Positions 1-8,799 of a DNA stretch of 64,000 nt are shown one piece after another; the stretch's first letter is position 1, and the number at the start of each line of letters is the position of its first letter. The stretch lies in NCBI RefSeq assembly GCF_900112065.1, contig NZ_FOKE01000009.1, positions 40,672-104,671 on the forward strand. Reading direction: 5' to 3'. This stretch comes from Cohnella sp. OV330 (GTDB taxonomy: Bacteria > Bacillota > Bacilli > Paenibacillales > Paenibacillaceae). The translations under genes and the position numbers were made by a program. The notes beneath the pieces were generated by a model that saw only the letters and a program-made list of their open reading frames with translations, was not told where the DNA came from and searched no databases.

Positions 1-304
1 CATGGCCGGGCTGTCCGGCGGGCAATAGCGGTCAAAAAGACCGCTATCGGCTCATGGCTGGGCGGTCTGGCGGCAAATAGCGGTCCTAATGACCGCTATC
101 GGTCCATGGCCGGGCTATCCGGCGAGCAATAGCGGTCAAAAAGACCGTTATCGGCTCATGGCTGGGCTGTCCGGCAGGCAATAGCGGTCAAAAAGACCGC
201 TATTGGCCCATGGCCGGGCTATCCGGCGAGCAATAGCGGTCAAAAAGACCGCTATCGGCTCATGGCCGGGCTGTCCGGCGAGCGATAGCGGTGCATGGTG
301 CGGC
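1..304. repeat. Tandem 52-bp hairpin repeat array (about 5.7 copies)
   Basis: Units begin with CATGGC at 1, 53, 105, 157, 209 and 261, a strict 52-bp period. Each holds a dyad with 9-bp arms ATAGCGGTC / GACCGCTAT around a 5-base loop, AAAAA in most copies and CTAAT in the second. The third copy has one change that still allows a G-T pair, and the last copy is degenerate. The array runs off the left edge, so its left neighbour is unknown. No gene is visible in it. It shares its architecture with the arrays near 18.7, 39.3, 55.5 and 61.2 kb. Confidence 0.9.
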
Positions 305-421
305 CCCACCTAGCCCCAGCACTACTCATTCCCACACAGACGTCAGTCTCGTCTCTTCGGAGACGAGGCTCTCTTTATCTCATCCGCTTCATGCGAAACC
401 GGAAAGGAGCCGTGCGTCCGC

Positions 422-1399
422 ATGACCCATGTCGTTCTCTGGTGCGTCGTCGCCGTCTGCGTCGTGCTCGCGCTGGCGCTGGCACTTGTCTGTCTATACC
501 TCTACAGGGTGGCCATCGCGCGGAACAGCAAAGCTTTCCTTGGCGCCGATCCGAGCCTCCCCGAGAACGAAGCGTCCAGCTGGCATTCGGCGGCGGCTTG
601 GTACGGCAGTCAGCCGTTCGAGCTGGTCGAGATCGCGTCGTTCGACGGCCTCAAGCTGCGCGGGCATTATCTGCCTGCGGATATGCCGTCTCATCGAGCC
701 GTCGTCCTGGCGCACGGCTACAACGGCCAAGGCGAAGACATGGCCGCCTTCGCCCGCGAGTATCATTCGGCGGGTTACCATATCCTCATGCCGGACGCCC
801 GCGGTCACGGGCACAGCGAAGGCCGTTACATCGGCTTCGGCTGGCATGAGCGCAAGGATTACGCGCGCTGGATCGACGAGCTCGTGCGCCGGATGGGCCC
901 GGACGCGCAGATCGTGCTGCACGGCATCTCCATGGGCGGCGCGACGGTCTTGATGGCGAGCGGCGAGCTGCTGCCTCCTCAGGTCCGGTGCATCGTCTCC
1001 GATTGCGCCTACAGCTCGGTGAAGGACATTCTGACCTACCAGCTGAAGCGGATGTACAAGCTGCCGCCGTTTCCCCTGCTGCCCCTGACCAGCCTCGTTT
1101 GCCGGATCAGAGCGGGCTACTTCTTCGGCGAAGCGTCCGTCGTGCGCCAGGTGTCCAAAGCGGAGAAGCCGATCCTGTTCATCCACGGGGGAAGCGACAG
1201 CTTCGTGCCGACGGCGATGGTCCACAAGCTGCACGAAGCCGCCGCGCCGGCGGACAAGCCGCTGCTCATCGTGCCGGGCGCGCAGCACGGGTCCGCTTAT
1301 ACGACGGACCCGGAGGTTTATAAGGGGGAGGTGCTGGCGTTTCTCGCGCGGCATCTGGGTCCCGATACCGTGCGCGTGATGTCCTCCCGGGAAGCCTAG
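422..1399 (+). CDS. Membrane-anchored alpha/beta hydrolase
   Basis: 325 residues. An N-terminal hydrophobic segment (about 4-28) anchors the protein and the hydrolase fold follows. Visible elements are the oxyanion-region HGYNG (99-103), the nucleophile elbow GISMGG with Ser170, an acidic residue in GGSDSF (Asp259) and the catalytic His in GAQHG (His289), a full Ser-Asp-His triad. It resembles the YqkD-type serine hydrolases of Bacillus; the substrate cannot be read from sequence. The start is chosen because GGAAAGGAG lies about 13 bases upstream and an ATG opens the hydrophobic anchor. Its 3' end overlaps the convergent ydaK-like gene by 4 bp, so no terminator separates them. Confidence 0.85.
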   Translation: MTHVVLWCVVAVCVVLALALALVCLYLYRVAIARNSKAFLGADPSLPENEASSWHSAAAWYGSQPFELVEIASFDGLKLRGHYLPADMPSHRAVVLAHGYNGQGEDMAAFAREYHSAGYHILMPDARGHGHSEGRYIGFGWHERKDYARWIDELVRRMGPDAQIVLHGISMGGATVLMASGELLPPQVRCIVSDCAYSSVKDILTYQLKRMYKLPPFPLLPLTSLVCRIRAGYFFGEASVVRQVSKAEKPILFIHGGSDSFVPTAMVHKLHEAAAPADKPLLIVPGAQHGSAYTTDPEVYKGEVLAFLARHLGPDTVRVMSSREA

Positions 1400-2250
1400 A
1401 CGTCATATTCGAGCTGTTTTCGCGCGTGAGCGATGAACTCGAGCGGGGTGGGCGTCTCTTCGGGGCTATATTCGACGGCGCCGATTTTCAGGATCAGCTC
1501 TACTTTAAAGCGAGGCCCGCCCTCCGTCTCGTTCAGTTCCCGGGCGCGCTGCCGGAGCCTGTCCACCACGACGTTCGCGCCTTCGCGATCCGTGAACAGC
1601 AGCATGCCCCAGGTCGGATTGTCGGCATTGAGCATATACAGCGAGTCGTTGGTCCGGATGCTGGTCTGGCTGAGCTGGCTCACGTTGTAGATAGTCTGGG
1701 TCATCTGCTCCCGGCTGATCATCCGTTTGATCTCGTCCCAGTATTTCACGCTGACAATCAGCAGGGTGAGCGGCATTTTATAACGTTGGGACAAGGCCAT
1801 GAACACCGTCGCGTCCTTCTGGAACGACAGATTGTTTTTCAGATCGGTGTGTTCGTCCATGGTCGCGAGCGACTGATTCAGCTTTTGGAGCCGCTCGTTG
1901 TCCTCCTGCAGCCGCCGGTTGGCTGCCGTGATCATCCAGGTGATGAGCGTGAGCAGCGGGGTCAGCACCAGCCAGACATAATTCTGCGCGCTGACCGTCG
2001 CGCCCTCGACGACCGTCCGATACAACGTGAACGTCCCGTAGCCGAAGATGAACAGAATGTTCAGGATCAATCCCGCGGTGACATTGGTGAAGTACGTGAT
2101 GATCGCGATCAAAAAAGCCGCGTTCAGGAAGATGATATTGTACATATAACGGTCCGGGTCGCCCGCCATGTAGACGATGACGACGAAGGAGAAAATAAAC
2201 AGGAGCAGGTAGGCGCCGTCCGACAAAAGGCTGCTCTGTTTGCGTCTCAT
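1396..2250 (-). CDS. ydaK: Degenerate GGDEF membrane protein, probable c-di-GMP receptor (YdaK/PssE-like)
   Basis: 284 residues: hydrophobic segments between about 12 and 108, a short coiled linker (110-132), then a GGDEF-fold domain beginning with MDEHTDLKNNLSF. The active-site GGDEF loop is replaced by NADNPTW (208-214), so diguanylate cyclase activity is not expected. The inhibitory-site motif RxxD is kept as RTND (199-202) at the right distance, which fits c-di-GMP binding, as known for YdaK of B. subtilis and PssE of Listeria. The start is fixed by the ATGA overlap with the upstream ydaN-like stop; longer in-frame extensions would run through ydaN. It is the last gene of the operon, whereas ydaK is second in B. 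subtilis. Confidence 0.88.
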   Translation of the reverse strand: MRRKQSSLLSDGAYLLLFIFSFVVIVYMAGDPDRYMYNIIFLNAAFLIAIITYFTNVTAGLILNILFIFGYGTFTLYRTVVEGATVSAQNYVWLVLTPLLTLITWMITAANRRLQEDNERLQKLNQSLATMDEHTDLKNNLSFQKDATVFMALSQRYKMPLTLLIVSVKYWDEIKRMISREQMTQTIYNVSQLSQTSIRTNDSLYMLNADNPTWGMLLFTDREGANVVVDRLRQRARELNETEGGPRFKVELILKIGAVEYSPEETPTPLEFIAHARKQLEYDV

Positions 2251-4343
2251 CGCTCTCCTCTCCTTTTCCCGCGGTGCTTGCGGATCAATAGAATCAGGGA
2301 CAGGAGGACGAGCAGGATGACGGAGACCGCGGCTGCCGTGAAGACGAGTACGTCCCTGCGATCCATTATGCTCTGCACCGCCGAGGGATGATCCGGCGTC
2401 GCCTCCAGCTTGAAGCGGTAAGCATGGATATTCCCGTCTGTGTCCGTCACGGCGCCGTCTCCGTAAACCTTCCACATCGTCGATTCATTGGCGATGAGCT
2501 TGGAGGCCAGATAGACGTACTGGGAGTCTGCGCCGGTGACCGCCAGCAGCCCGTGGCCGGACTCATAAGGAGAGACGATCAGCTGCAGCGAGCCGATTCG
2601 CTTGCCGTAATCTTCGTCGATGCTCATCTTCTCGTTCGATTCGAATCCGCTGCCCGCGACGTTGTACTTAAAATATAGGCTGTCGTTCGCGCTCCGGATA
2701 ACCGGATTGTCCGCATAGGAACCGATCGCGATGACGTTGCGATCCTTCAGCGCGTCGGCGGAAGCGTCCGGACCGAAGAAGCGGACTTCGCCGGCATTGC
2801 CCTCCGCGTATTGTCCCAGCAGGTTGAACAGGTTGCCGATCGTCCGATACGTATTGCCGTCGCGCGTCTCCGGCAGAACGACGCCGACCTGATTGTAAAT
2901 GCCGTCCCGCAGGAACGGATACGGATAGTTGTTGAACAGCAGTTCTGTGCGGTCCTTCGTATTCAGCTGCAGGACCGAATCGGTATCGATAAACGCCCAG
3001 GGCATCTGATCCTGCGGAAGCACGCAGGAGGCGTTTTTTACTTCAAGATCGAACGCCGCCGTAATCGTGAAGTTGCCCGACAGATTCATGTTTTTCGGAA
3101 TCGTCAGGTTCAGGCTGTCCCCGTCCGCCAGCGCATCGGTGAGCTTTTTGCTCCCGATCGGCTTGTCGTTGACGAGAACGGTGACTAGCGACCTGTCGAA
3201 GTCCAGGTTTTTGGCATAGCGGAACTGCAGGCTCAGCTTGCTCGCCTCGGCGACAGACCGGTTGGCAGGCAGCGTAACGTAGTAATCCTTGGTCCGGTGG
3301 AAAGCGCCCGTGATCTGATCGCCGACATCGGTCAGATTCACGATTTTCGTGACGTCGGGGACGGGCGAGACGATCTCCGTGTTCTCCGTCACTTCTTTGA
3401 CGGGGCCGGAGAGTTGCGCGAGGAGGTCGGCATTGCCGATCAGCCTGCCTGCCTTGACGAGTAATTCGGCATTGTCCGAGGTCACGACGAGCGTCGGCCG
3501 ACCGTTCGCGTCTACCAGGCGGATCACGGCTTTATTGTCGAGCGGGGCATCAGCGACGAGTTTTTGGAGGGAAGCCGGGAGCCGATCGCGCTTGGCGACG
3601 GCTACGACCAGCTTCTTGTCCGCGATGTCGTCTTCATCGATTCCGTAGGCCATCAGGGGAACGCCCTTAGAGTCGGCGCCGCCGGATTTTGCGAGCCCCG
3701 ACAGCGCGTAGACGGCTGCCTCGAGTTCCGACGCATCGGCGTCCTTGGGGACGGCGATCGCGTTATCCTGCCGGGCGAACGTGTCCAGCCCCGTGAACCT
3801 GGCGGCGAAGTCGGCGATGGAATTTGCGAGCGGGAGCGGCGAATAGCCCACGATGATGCTGGAGCTTTTGTAAATCTGGAACCATTTATCCGCGTAATAG
3901 GCCGGCGTACAAATCTGCACTTGCCCGTCCTCCGCTACGATATGGCCCTGAATCGTGAGCGTGTTGGTACCCTTGATCAATGCCGAGACGGGGACTTCGA
4001 CGACCATTCGTTGTCTGGCGCTCTCGCTCGCGACCGGACGGAACGACGTAATCATCGTTCCGTTGACGCTGATCGTGACGCTGGACAGCTTGTTCTGCGC
4101 AAGCGGAGAGGCTTTGTAGTCCAAGGCGACCTTGACTTGCCCGACCTTCCAATAGGCGGGGACCTGGAAAAATTGTTGCTTGTACGACACGTTGCCGTCC
4201 AGCGTCGTGTCCGTGTCGGAGATCGGCGTCGCGTAAGACGTGGCGCCGGAATTGGCGCCCGGCTCAGCGGCGATGGCCGCATAGGGGACGGTGGCGGCAG
4301 CGGCGAGGCACAGCAGCATGAACAGCATGAGGCATTTTTTCAC
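2247..4343 (-). CDS. ydaN: BcsB-like polysaccharide synthesis subunit (YdaN)
   Basis: 698 residues with a signal peptide (hydrophobic core about 3-22, AIAA end), a long extracellular region built like the BcsB cellulose-synthase regulatory subunit, and one C-terminal transmembrane helix (about 670-690) followed by a basic tail. BcsB-type proteins sit outside the membrane and guide the nascent glucan leaving the synthase, here the adjacent GT2 enzyme. The start is GTG with AGGAGG 8-10 bases upstream; an ATG five codons in is less well placed. It lies 16 bp after the ydaM-like gene and overlaps the ydaK-like gene by 4 bp, so the three should be made in fixed proportion. Confidence 0.87.
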   Translation of the reverse strand: MKKCLMLFMLLCLAAAATVPYAAIAAEPGANSGATSYATPISDTDTTLDGNVSYKQQFFQVPAYWKVGQVKVALDYKASPLAQNKLSSVTISVNGTMITSFRPVASESARQRMVVEVPVSALIKGTNTLTIQGHIVAEDGQVQICTPAYYADKWFQIYKSSSIIVGYSPLPLANSIADFAARFTGLDTFARQDNAIAVPKDADASELEAAVYALSGLAKSGGADSKGVPLMAYGIDEDDIADKKLVVAVAKRDRLPASLQKLVADAPLDNKAVIRLVDANGRPTLVVTSDNAELLVKAGRLIGNADLLAQLSGPVKEVTENTEIVSPVPDVTKIVNLTDVGDQITGAFHRTKDYYVTLPANRSVAEASKLSLQFRYAKNLDFDRSLVTVLVNDKPIGSKKLTDALADGDSLNLTIPKNMNLSGNFTITAAFDLEVKNASCVLPQDQMPWAFIDTDSVLQLNTKDRTELLFNNYPYPFLRDGIYNQVGVVLPETRDGNTYRTIGNLFNLLGQYAEGNAGEVRFFGPDASADALKDRNVIAIGSYADNPVIRSANDSLYFKYNVAGSGFESNEKMSIDEDYGKRIGSLQLIVSPYESGHGLLAVTGADSQYVYLASKLIANESTMWKVYGDGAVTDTDGNIHAYRFKLEATPDHPSAVQSIMDRRDVLVFTAAAVSVILLVLLSLILLIRKHRGKRRGER

Positions 4344-4359
4344 ACGGCTTCCTCCTCGC

Positions 4360-5610
4360 TTAGAATCTTTCGGTTTTGTACCATTTAACCTCGCGCTTAA
4401 AGATCTGGTCCTTGAAGTAGTTGTAGAGCCCGTACGCGGCGACGACCATCCACAGCTGGCAGTACGTGACGTACATCAGCATGATGAGCCACAGATTCGA
4501 CAGCTTCATCTCGCCCTTCTCCGTGGTGAGCGTGATGTAAGTGCCGACGACGAAAAGCGTGATCGCCAGCAGCCACAGAAACGAGCTGAAGCCGGCGATG
4601 GTCGTCTTGACGTAGCCGAGCGCGTGCAGGACCAGCAGCAGATCGGATACGATTAGCGAGCTGACCAGCAGAAAATAGATGGCGACGAAGTACAGAATAT
4701 CGAAACGAATGCGGGCCGCCTTGCGGTTGAAAAGCAGCGGGAAATTTTTGACGATGACGTACACGTTGCCCTTGGCCCAACGAGACCGCTGCTTGAACCA
4801 TACCTTGACCGTCTGCGGTTCCTGCTCCCAGGTCACCGATTTGGGCTGGAACTTGATCCGGTAGCCCATCATGTAGATCCGGAAGCTGATCTCCGTGTCC
4901 TCGGCGATCGCCTTGACGTCCCAGCCGCCGATGTCCTCGACAATATGCCTTCGCATAATGAAGTTTGTACCCGGTATCGTGCACAGCTTGAACAGCTTCC
5001 ACCTGCCGGCCTGAGCCATCCACTGAAACGAGAGCGTCTCGATGTTGATGAAGCGCGTGAGCAGGCTCGCGTTCCGGTTGCGGGTGCGGAACTTGCCGAT
5101 GACCGCGCCAAGTTTGGCATCGGCCATGATCTCGGCGACGAGGTAGGTCAGCGCAGTCTTCTCGGGCGTGTTGTCGGCATCGTAGATGGCGATCAGCTCG
5201 CCCTTGCTTTGCGCGAAGCCGATGTTCAGCGCGTTTGATTTTCCCTTGCCGCCGGTCGCTTTGTCGGTATTGATGACGATCAAGTTCCTGCCTGCATACC
5301 GGCGCTGAAGGCCGGACAGCAGCTCGCTGCTGTTGTCCGAGGAATTGTCGTTGATGACGATGATCTCGTACCGGTCGTGCGGGTAGTTCAAGGCGAGCAG
5401 AGATTCCACCGTTTTGACGATGACCACGCCCTCGTTGTGGGCCGGTACCATGATCGAGACGAACGGCGGCGTATCCGGGAGCGCCGGGACGGGCTGGCGG
5501 TCCGTCTGCAAATAGAAGAGATAGCCGGCGACGATCAGCGCGACGTTCACGAGCAGCAGCGACCAGATGCAGATGACCGATATGAGCATGAGGATGTCAA
5601 AAGGTGTCAT
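4360..5610 (-). CDS. ydaM: Processive GT2 glycosyltransferase (YdaM, polysaccharide synthase)
   Basis: 416 residues. One N-terminal membrane helix (about 8-33), a cytoplasmic GT-A domain, then four or so C-terminal helices, the layout of cellulose/hyaluronan-type synthases. The catalytic signature is complete: Asp88 in IND, DAD at 144-146, the AEDTE base loop at 236-240, and QRSRW at 274-278. It should polymerise a sugar nucleotide and extrude the chain; the sugar is unknown. Its start overlaps the ydaL-like stop (ATGA, 5607-5610). Confidence 0.92.
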   Translation of the reverse strand: MTPFDILMLISVICIWSLLLVNVALIVAGYLFYLQTDRQPVPALPDTPPFVSIMVPAHNEGVVIVKTVESLLALNYPHDRYEIIVINDNSSDNSSELLSGLQRRYAGRNLIVINTDKATGGKGKSNALNIGFAQSKGELIAIYDADNTPEKTALTYLVAEIMADAKLGAVIGKFRTRNRNASLLTRFINIETLSFQWMAQAGRWKLFKLCTIPGTNFIMRRHIVEDIGGWDVKAIAEDTEISFRIYMMGYRIKFQPKSVTWEQEPQTVKVWFKQRSRWAKGNVYVIVKNFPLLFNRKAARIRFDILYFVAIYFLLVSSLIVSDLLLVLHALGYVKTTIAGFSSFLWLLAITLFVVGTYITLTTEKGEMKLSNLWLIMLMYVTYCQLWMVVAAYGLYNYFKDQIFKREVKWYKTERF

Positions 5611-7199
5611 TGGCTGCCTCCAGGATATTGGAATTTTCGTCGATAGCGGCGATAGCCAATGAACAGGAAGAGGCCGAACACGGCCAGGGAGGCGCCGATG
5701 ATCACCATCAGAATCCGGTTCTGGATGCCGAACAGCTTGGCAAAACTGGTTTTTGCGGCTGCGGTGTAAGCATAATGCTCGTCTACCGCCCGCTCGTGCT
5801 TGCCGATATCCAGCGGCTTGCCGTCGATTAGGAGGCTGCCGCCGGAAGACAGAACGGTCAGCCGATCCGTTCGTACAGCGTGCGTCCCGTTTTTCAGATC
5901 CGCAAAGGGAATCCAGCTGCGGGAGATCGCGTCGACGGCGTCATCCATCGACGCCGCATCCGGGAACAGGTCGAAGGAGAGGGCGAGATTCAGCGGCAGC
6001 GGCGTCCGCGGCGCGACGCTAAGACGCTCGAAGTCCTGGAATTGCGCAAACGGCATGACGTAGGGTGAGAAGGCGAAGGCTGCGGACGTGCTCGTGGACT
6101 GGACGTGCTGCCCGTCCGCGTTCGGCGAAAGGAAGACCGAATCGAAAAAGGTCATGCCCTGCGAGGCATAGACCTTGTCGTAGGTCCAGAACAGGCTGGC
6201 GCTCATGCCGAGCGGCGCGATGCCGTTCGCCGCCAGCAGCTCGATAAAGCCGCTCATCTTGCCGCGAAGCGAGCCGTCGCCGACCGTCGAAGTGGCGGCG
6301 ACGGCCGGCGCGTCGACGAGGATGCTGCCGTTGCGGGCTTGCACGTACTGCAGCGCCTGAAGGTAACGCTGCATCGCAGGGTAGTTCGTATTGTAAAATA
6401 CGGGCTTCACGCTGGCCGTGAAGGGCACGCCGGCATCATAGAGCTTGTCGGCGAGCGTCTTCAGCAGCTCGAGATCGGAGAAGGGATAGATCTCCTTGAT
6501 CAGGACGTATGCGCCGAAGTCTCCGGCGGCGCTTAGCCAATCCTTTAAAACGTAGGCTAGCGCGAGCTCGGTCAGGCTGTCTGCGGACAGGCAACAGGCG
6601 TAGGCGAATCCTTTGGCGGATACGGCGTACGGCGTGCGCCTTCCGTCGCTCATCGACGTCAGCGTGCCGTACTTCTTCGCATCGAACGAAGTCCCGGCGA
6701 TCAAGTCCAGGTCGGCGACCGTCGACAGCGTCTGGCCGTAGTCCCCTGCTTCGAGACGGATCGTGTCCATCGGCGCGGGGGCCAGCTTCAGACCCAGGCC
6801 GGCTCGCACGCGGTCCGGGAGCTCCTGGCCGCCGATCTGCAGGTAGTCTCCATCGTAAGCCGCCAATTCCGATGCAAGCGCGCCGTTAGCGGAGAGGTCC
6901 GGCGCATTGCGTACGATCGCGACGCGCCGGTAGGACTTCAGCGTCCCTTCGGCATAACGGTCGAAGGCCATAACGGCGACAGGGACGCCATAAGCGGCAA
7001 GCAGCCGTTCGAGCGTCTCGACATTGCCTTTCCGCGAAGTCGATAAAGCCAAGCTGTCGTAGAGGAGCAGCACCGGGTCGGCAGTCGAAGCGGGCGAATT
7101 CGCGGCGGAAGCGGGTCCGGTGGTTACGATCGTGCATGCGAGCGCGAAAGCCAACACGATCAGCATCGTAGTCCGGGGGATACCGAAGCTTTTTCGCAT
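5607..7199 (-). CDS. ydaL: Exported DUF2334 / deacetylase-fold protein (YdaL)
   Basis: 530 residues. A Sec signal peptide (MRKSFG start, hydrophobic core, cleavage near ASAANS) leads to an extracellular domain, with one C-terminal membrane helix (about 500-522) and a basic cytoplasmic tail. The middle carries the DUF2334 pattern YVLIKEIYPFSD followed by a GVPFTASVKPVF strand, a divergent polysaccharide-deacetylase fold as in YdaL of B. subtilis; the usual metal-binding Asp of this motif appears to be replaced, so activity is uncertain. I start at 7199 because AGGAGGAAGG precedes that ATG; the 110-codon upstream extension would overlap the previous gene. Role: probable polymer modification or export partner. 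Confidence 0.85.
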   Translation of the reverse strand: MRKSFGIPRTTMLIVLAFALACTIVTTGPASAANSPASTADPVLLLYDSLALSTSRKGNVETLERLLAAYGVPVAVMAFDRYAEGTLKSYRRVAIVRNAPDLSANGALASELAAYDGDYLQIGGQELPDRVRAGLGLKLAPAPMDTIRLEAGDYGQTLSTVADLDLIAGTSFDAKKYGTLTSMSDGRRTPYAVSAKGFAYACCLSADSLTELALAYVLKDWLSAAGDFGAYVLIKEIYPFSDLELLKTLADKLYDAGVPFTASVKPVFYNTNYPAMQRYLQALQYVQARNGSILVDAPAVAATSTVGDGSLRGKMSGFIELLAANGIAPLGMSASLFWTYDKVYASQGMTFFDSVFLSPNADGQHVQSTSTSAAFAFSPYVMPFAQFQDFERLSVAPRTPLPLNLALSFDLFPDAASMDDAVDAISRSWIPFADLKNGTHAVRTDRLTVLSSGGSLLIDGKPLDIGKHERAVDEHYAYTAAAKTSFAKLFGIQNRILMVIIGASLAVFGLFLFIGYRRYRRKFQYPGGSQ

Positions 7200-7228
7200 G
7201 AGCCTTCCTCCTCGCTTGGTTGATCGGG

Positions 7229-8767
7229 TTAGGCGGCGGTAGTCGCCGCAGGAGCCGTGTCCGGACGCAGCGGAACGTTGCGCCAGAGACGTCCCAGCAG
7301 GGCGTCGGATACCGTCATGAAGGTCACGAGGTCGAAGACGATCGTGAACATGAACTCGTGCTTGGCCAAGTCCGCATCCCCCGCGCCTACGATCGAGATC
7401 GCGATCCCCGCAAGACCGAGAAGGATCATCGTGAGCAGCAGAGGCAGCCTGACCGCTTGCCGGCGATTTTTGGTCCTGACGGCGGAGACGAACGAAGGCA
7501 TGTACAATCCGATGACGACGATCGTCCACAGGAAGATGAAGCCGAAGGTTTTGGGCGTCAGCGCCTTCTTGAGCACGCTGTATAAGGAAAAGAAATGCGT
7601 CTGCGCGCCGAAAGCCAGACCTTCCGATTTCTCGTAATTGCCCATCGTCTCCGGCCGCGTCGTGAACGCGCCTTTAGCGGCGAGGTTCAGCATCCGTATC
7701 GCCTGATCGGGATGTGTCGCATAGTAGGCGAGCACCTTGCCGAAACCAAATTTACCGTAGAACTCGGTCAGCATCTTATTGGAGTTCACGTCGATCGTCG
7801 TATACGGCTCGTAATAGATCGAGCCGCTGAGCAAGGAATATTGGCGGTCGATTCCCATGCTCTCGAGCGATTGTTCGGGGTCGCCCGAATCCGGCAGCAC
7901 GCCTCGGGTCATGGCGTGGTATTTGTTGATGTTGACGAATTCCTGCGGAATCAGCACGTAGGAAGCGATGCTGACGGCGAGCAGCAGCGTCAAGCCGCCG
8001 GCTGCGCTGATCCTATAGCGTCGGTCGCTGCGCGCCAGCAGTACGAAGATGCCGAACAGCGCGATCAAAATGCCAAGCGGCGCGTTCTGCTGCTTGCTCG
8101 TGACGAGCAGCAGCGAGCTGATCACGAACACGGCAAGCATCGCATAATCGTTGAATCTTCGACGATAGATGAGCAGGCCGGAGGCCAGCACGAACAGCGA
8201 CATAATCAGCATCAAGGCTTCGCTGTAAAAAGAGTTGAAATATGCCGTGTAGGCCGTGTCGCCGAAAATAAAGACCGCGATCGCGGCGATCGCGTATCCT
8301 CGCTTCGCGGGTGCCTTCCAGGTTAGGGCCTCTACCAGCATATAGACGGCGACAGTGTAAAGAATTAAATAAATCGCGGCTTGGATGCGGATATCGAACG
8401 TCCGGGCGTCCAAAAACCAGATGTTAAGCCGGAGCGCCAGACGCACGAACAGCGATTGGGACGAAGATAGCGTCGCGCCGTTCTCATTGAAATACTGAAA
8501 GATGCCGTAGTGCTTGATGAAGTAGCCGAAATATTGGCCCGCGTAATCAGTCGCATTAAAATAAATGCCGTTGCTATAGAGGATGCGGAAGTAGTCGCCG
8601 TTATCGGCCATGCCGACGTAAGGCTTCACGAACAAGGCGGCTGCAGAGATGGCGAGCACGGCGGCGGCCGCGATCAGCGCGGGAGAAGCATAGTGGGTCG
8701 CCGCCTTGAAGATTCGCTTCCAGTAGGCGGCGATTCCGCCGGCGCCCGGCGCGTCCGATCGACTCAT
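7229..8767 (-). CDS. Polytopic membrane protein, WsfD-like putative glycosyltransferase
   Basis: 512 residues with about ten hydrophobic helices. An extracellular loop after the first helix carries DNGDY, the type of acidic motif seen in GT-C lipid-linked-sugar transferases, and a large loop near 280-370 also lies outside. The closest type I know is the WsfD membrane hexose transferase group of S-layer glycosylation loci, but the match is by general pattern only. It lies inside the yda-like operon, between the ydaJ-like and ydaL-like genes, with 29 bp to the next start. The B. subtilis operon has no such gene, so a priming, branching or decorating role in polymer assembly is an inference. Confidence 0.6.
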   Translation of the reverse strand: MSRSDAPGAGGIAAYWKRIFKAATHYASPALIAAAAVLAISAAALFVKPYVGMADNGDYFRILYSNGIYFNATDYAGQYFGYFIKHYGIFQYFNENGATLSSSQSLFVRLALRLNIWFLDARTFDIRIQAAIYLILYTVAVYMLVEALTWKAPAKRGYAIAAIAVFIFGDTAYTAYFNSFYSEALMLIMSLFVLASGLLIYRRRFNDYAMLAVFVISSLLLVTSKQQNAPLGILIALFGIFVLLARSDRRYRISAAGGLTLLLAVSIASYVLIPQEFVNINKYHAMTRGVLPDSGDPEQSLESMGIDRQYSLLSGSIYYEPYTTIDVNSNKMLTEFYGKFGFGKVLAYYATHPDQAIRMLNLAAKGAFTTRPETMGNYEKSEGLAFGAQTHFFSLYSVLKKALTPKTFGFIFLWTIVVIGLYMPSFVSAVRTKNRRQAVRLPLLLTMILLGLAGIAISIVGAGDADLAKHEFMFTIVFDLVTFMTVSDALLGRLWRNVPLRPDTAPAATTAA

Positions 8768-8799
8768 ATGATCCTCTCCTTCCCGTCCGCTGGTTGAAG

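Noticed and set aside
1-304. CRISPR array
   Set aside because: The 52-bp units are repeated almost entirely, with no unique spacers, and no cas genes are present. The same holds for the other arrays.
2251-2475. N-terminal extension of the ydaK-like protein
   Set aside because: It would overlap the ydaN-like gene by 230 bases; the ATGA overlap gives a natural start.
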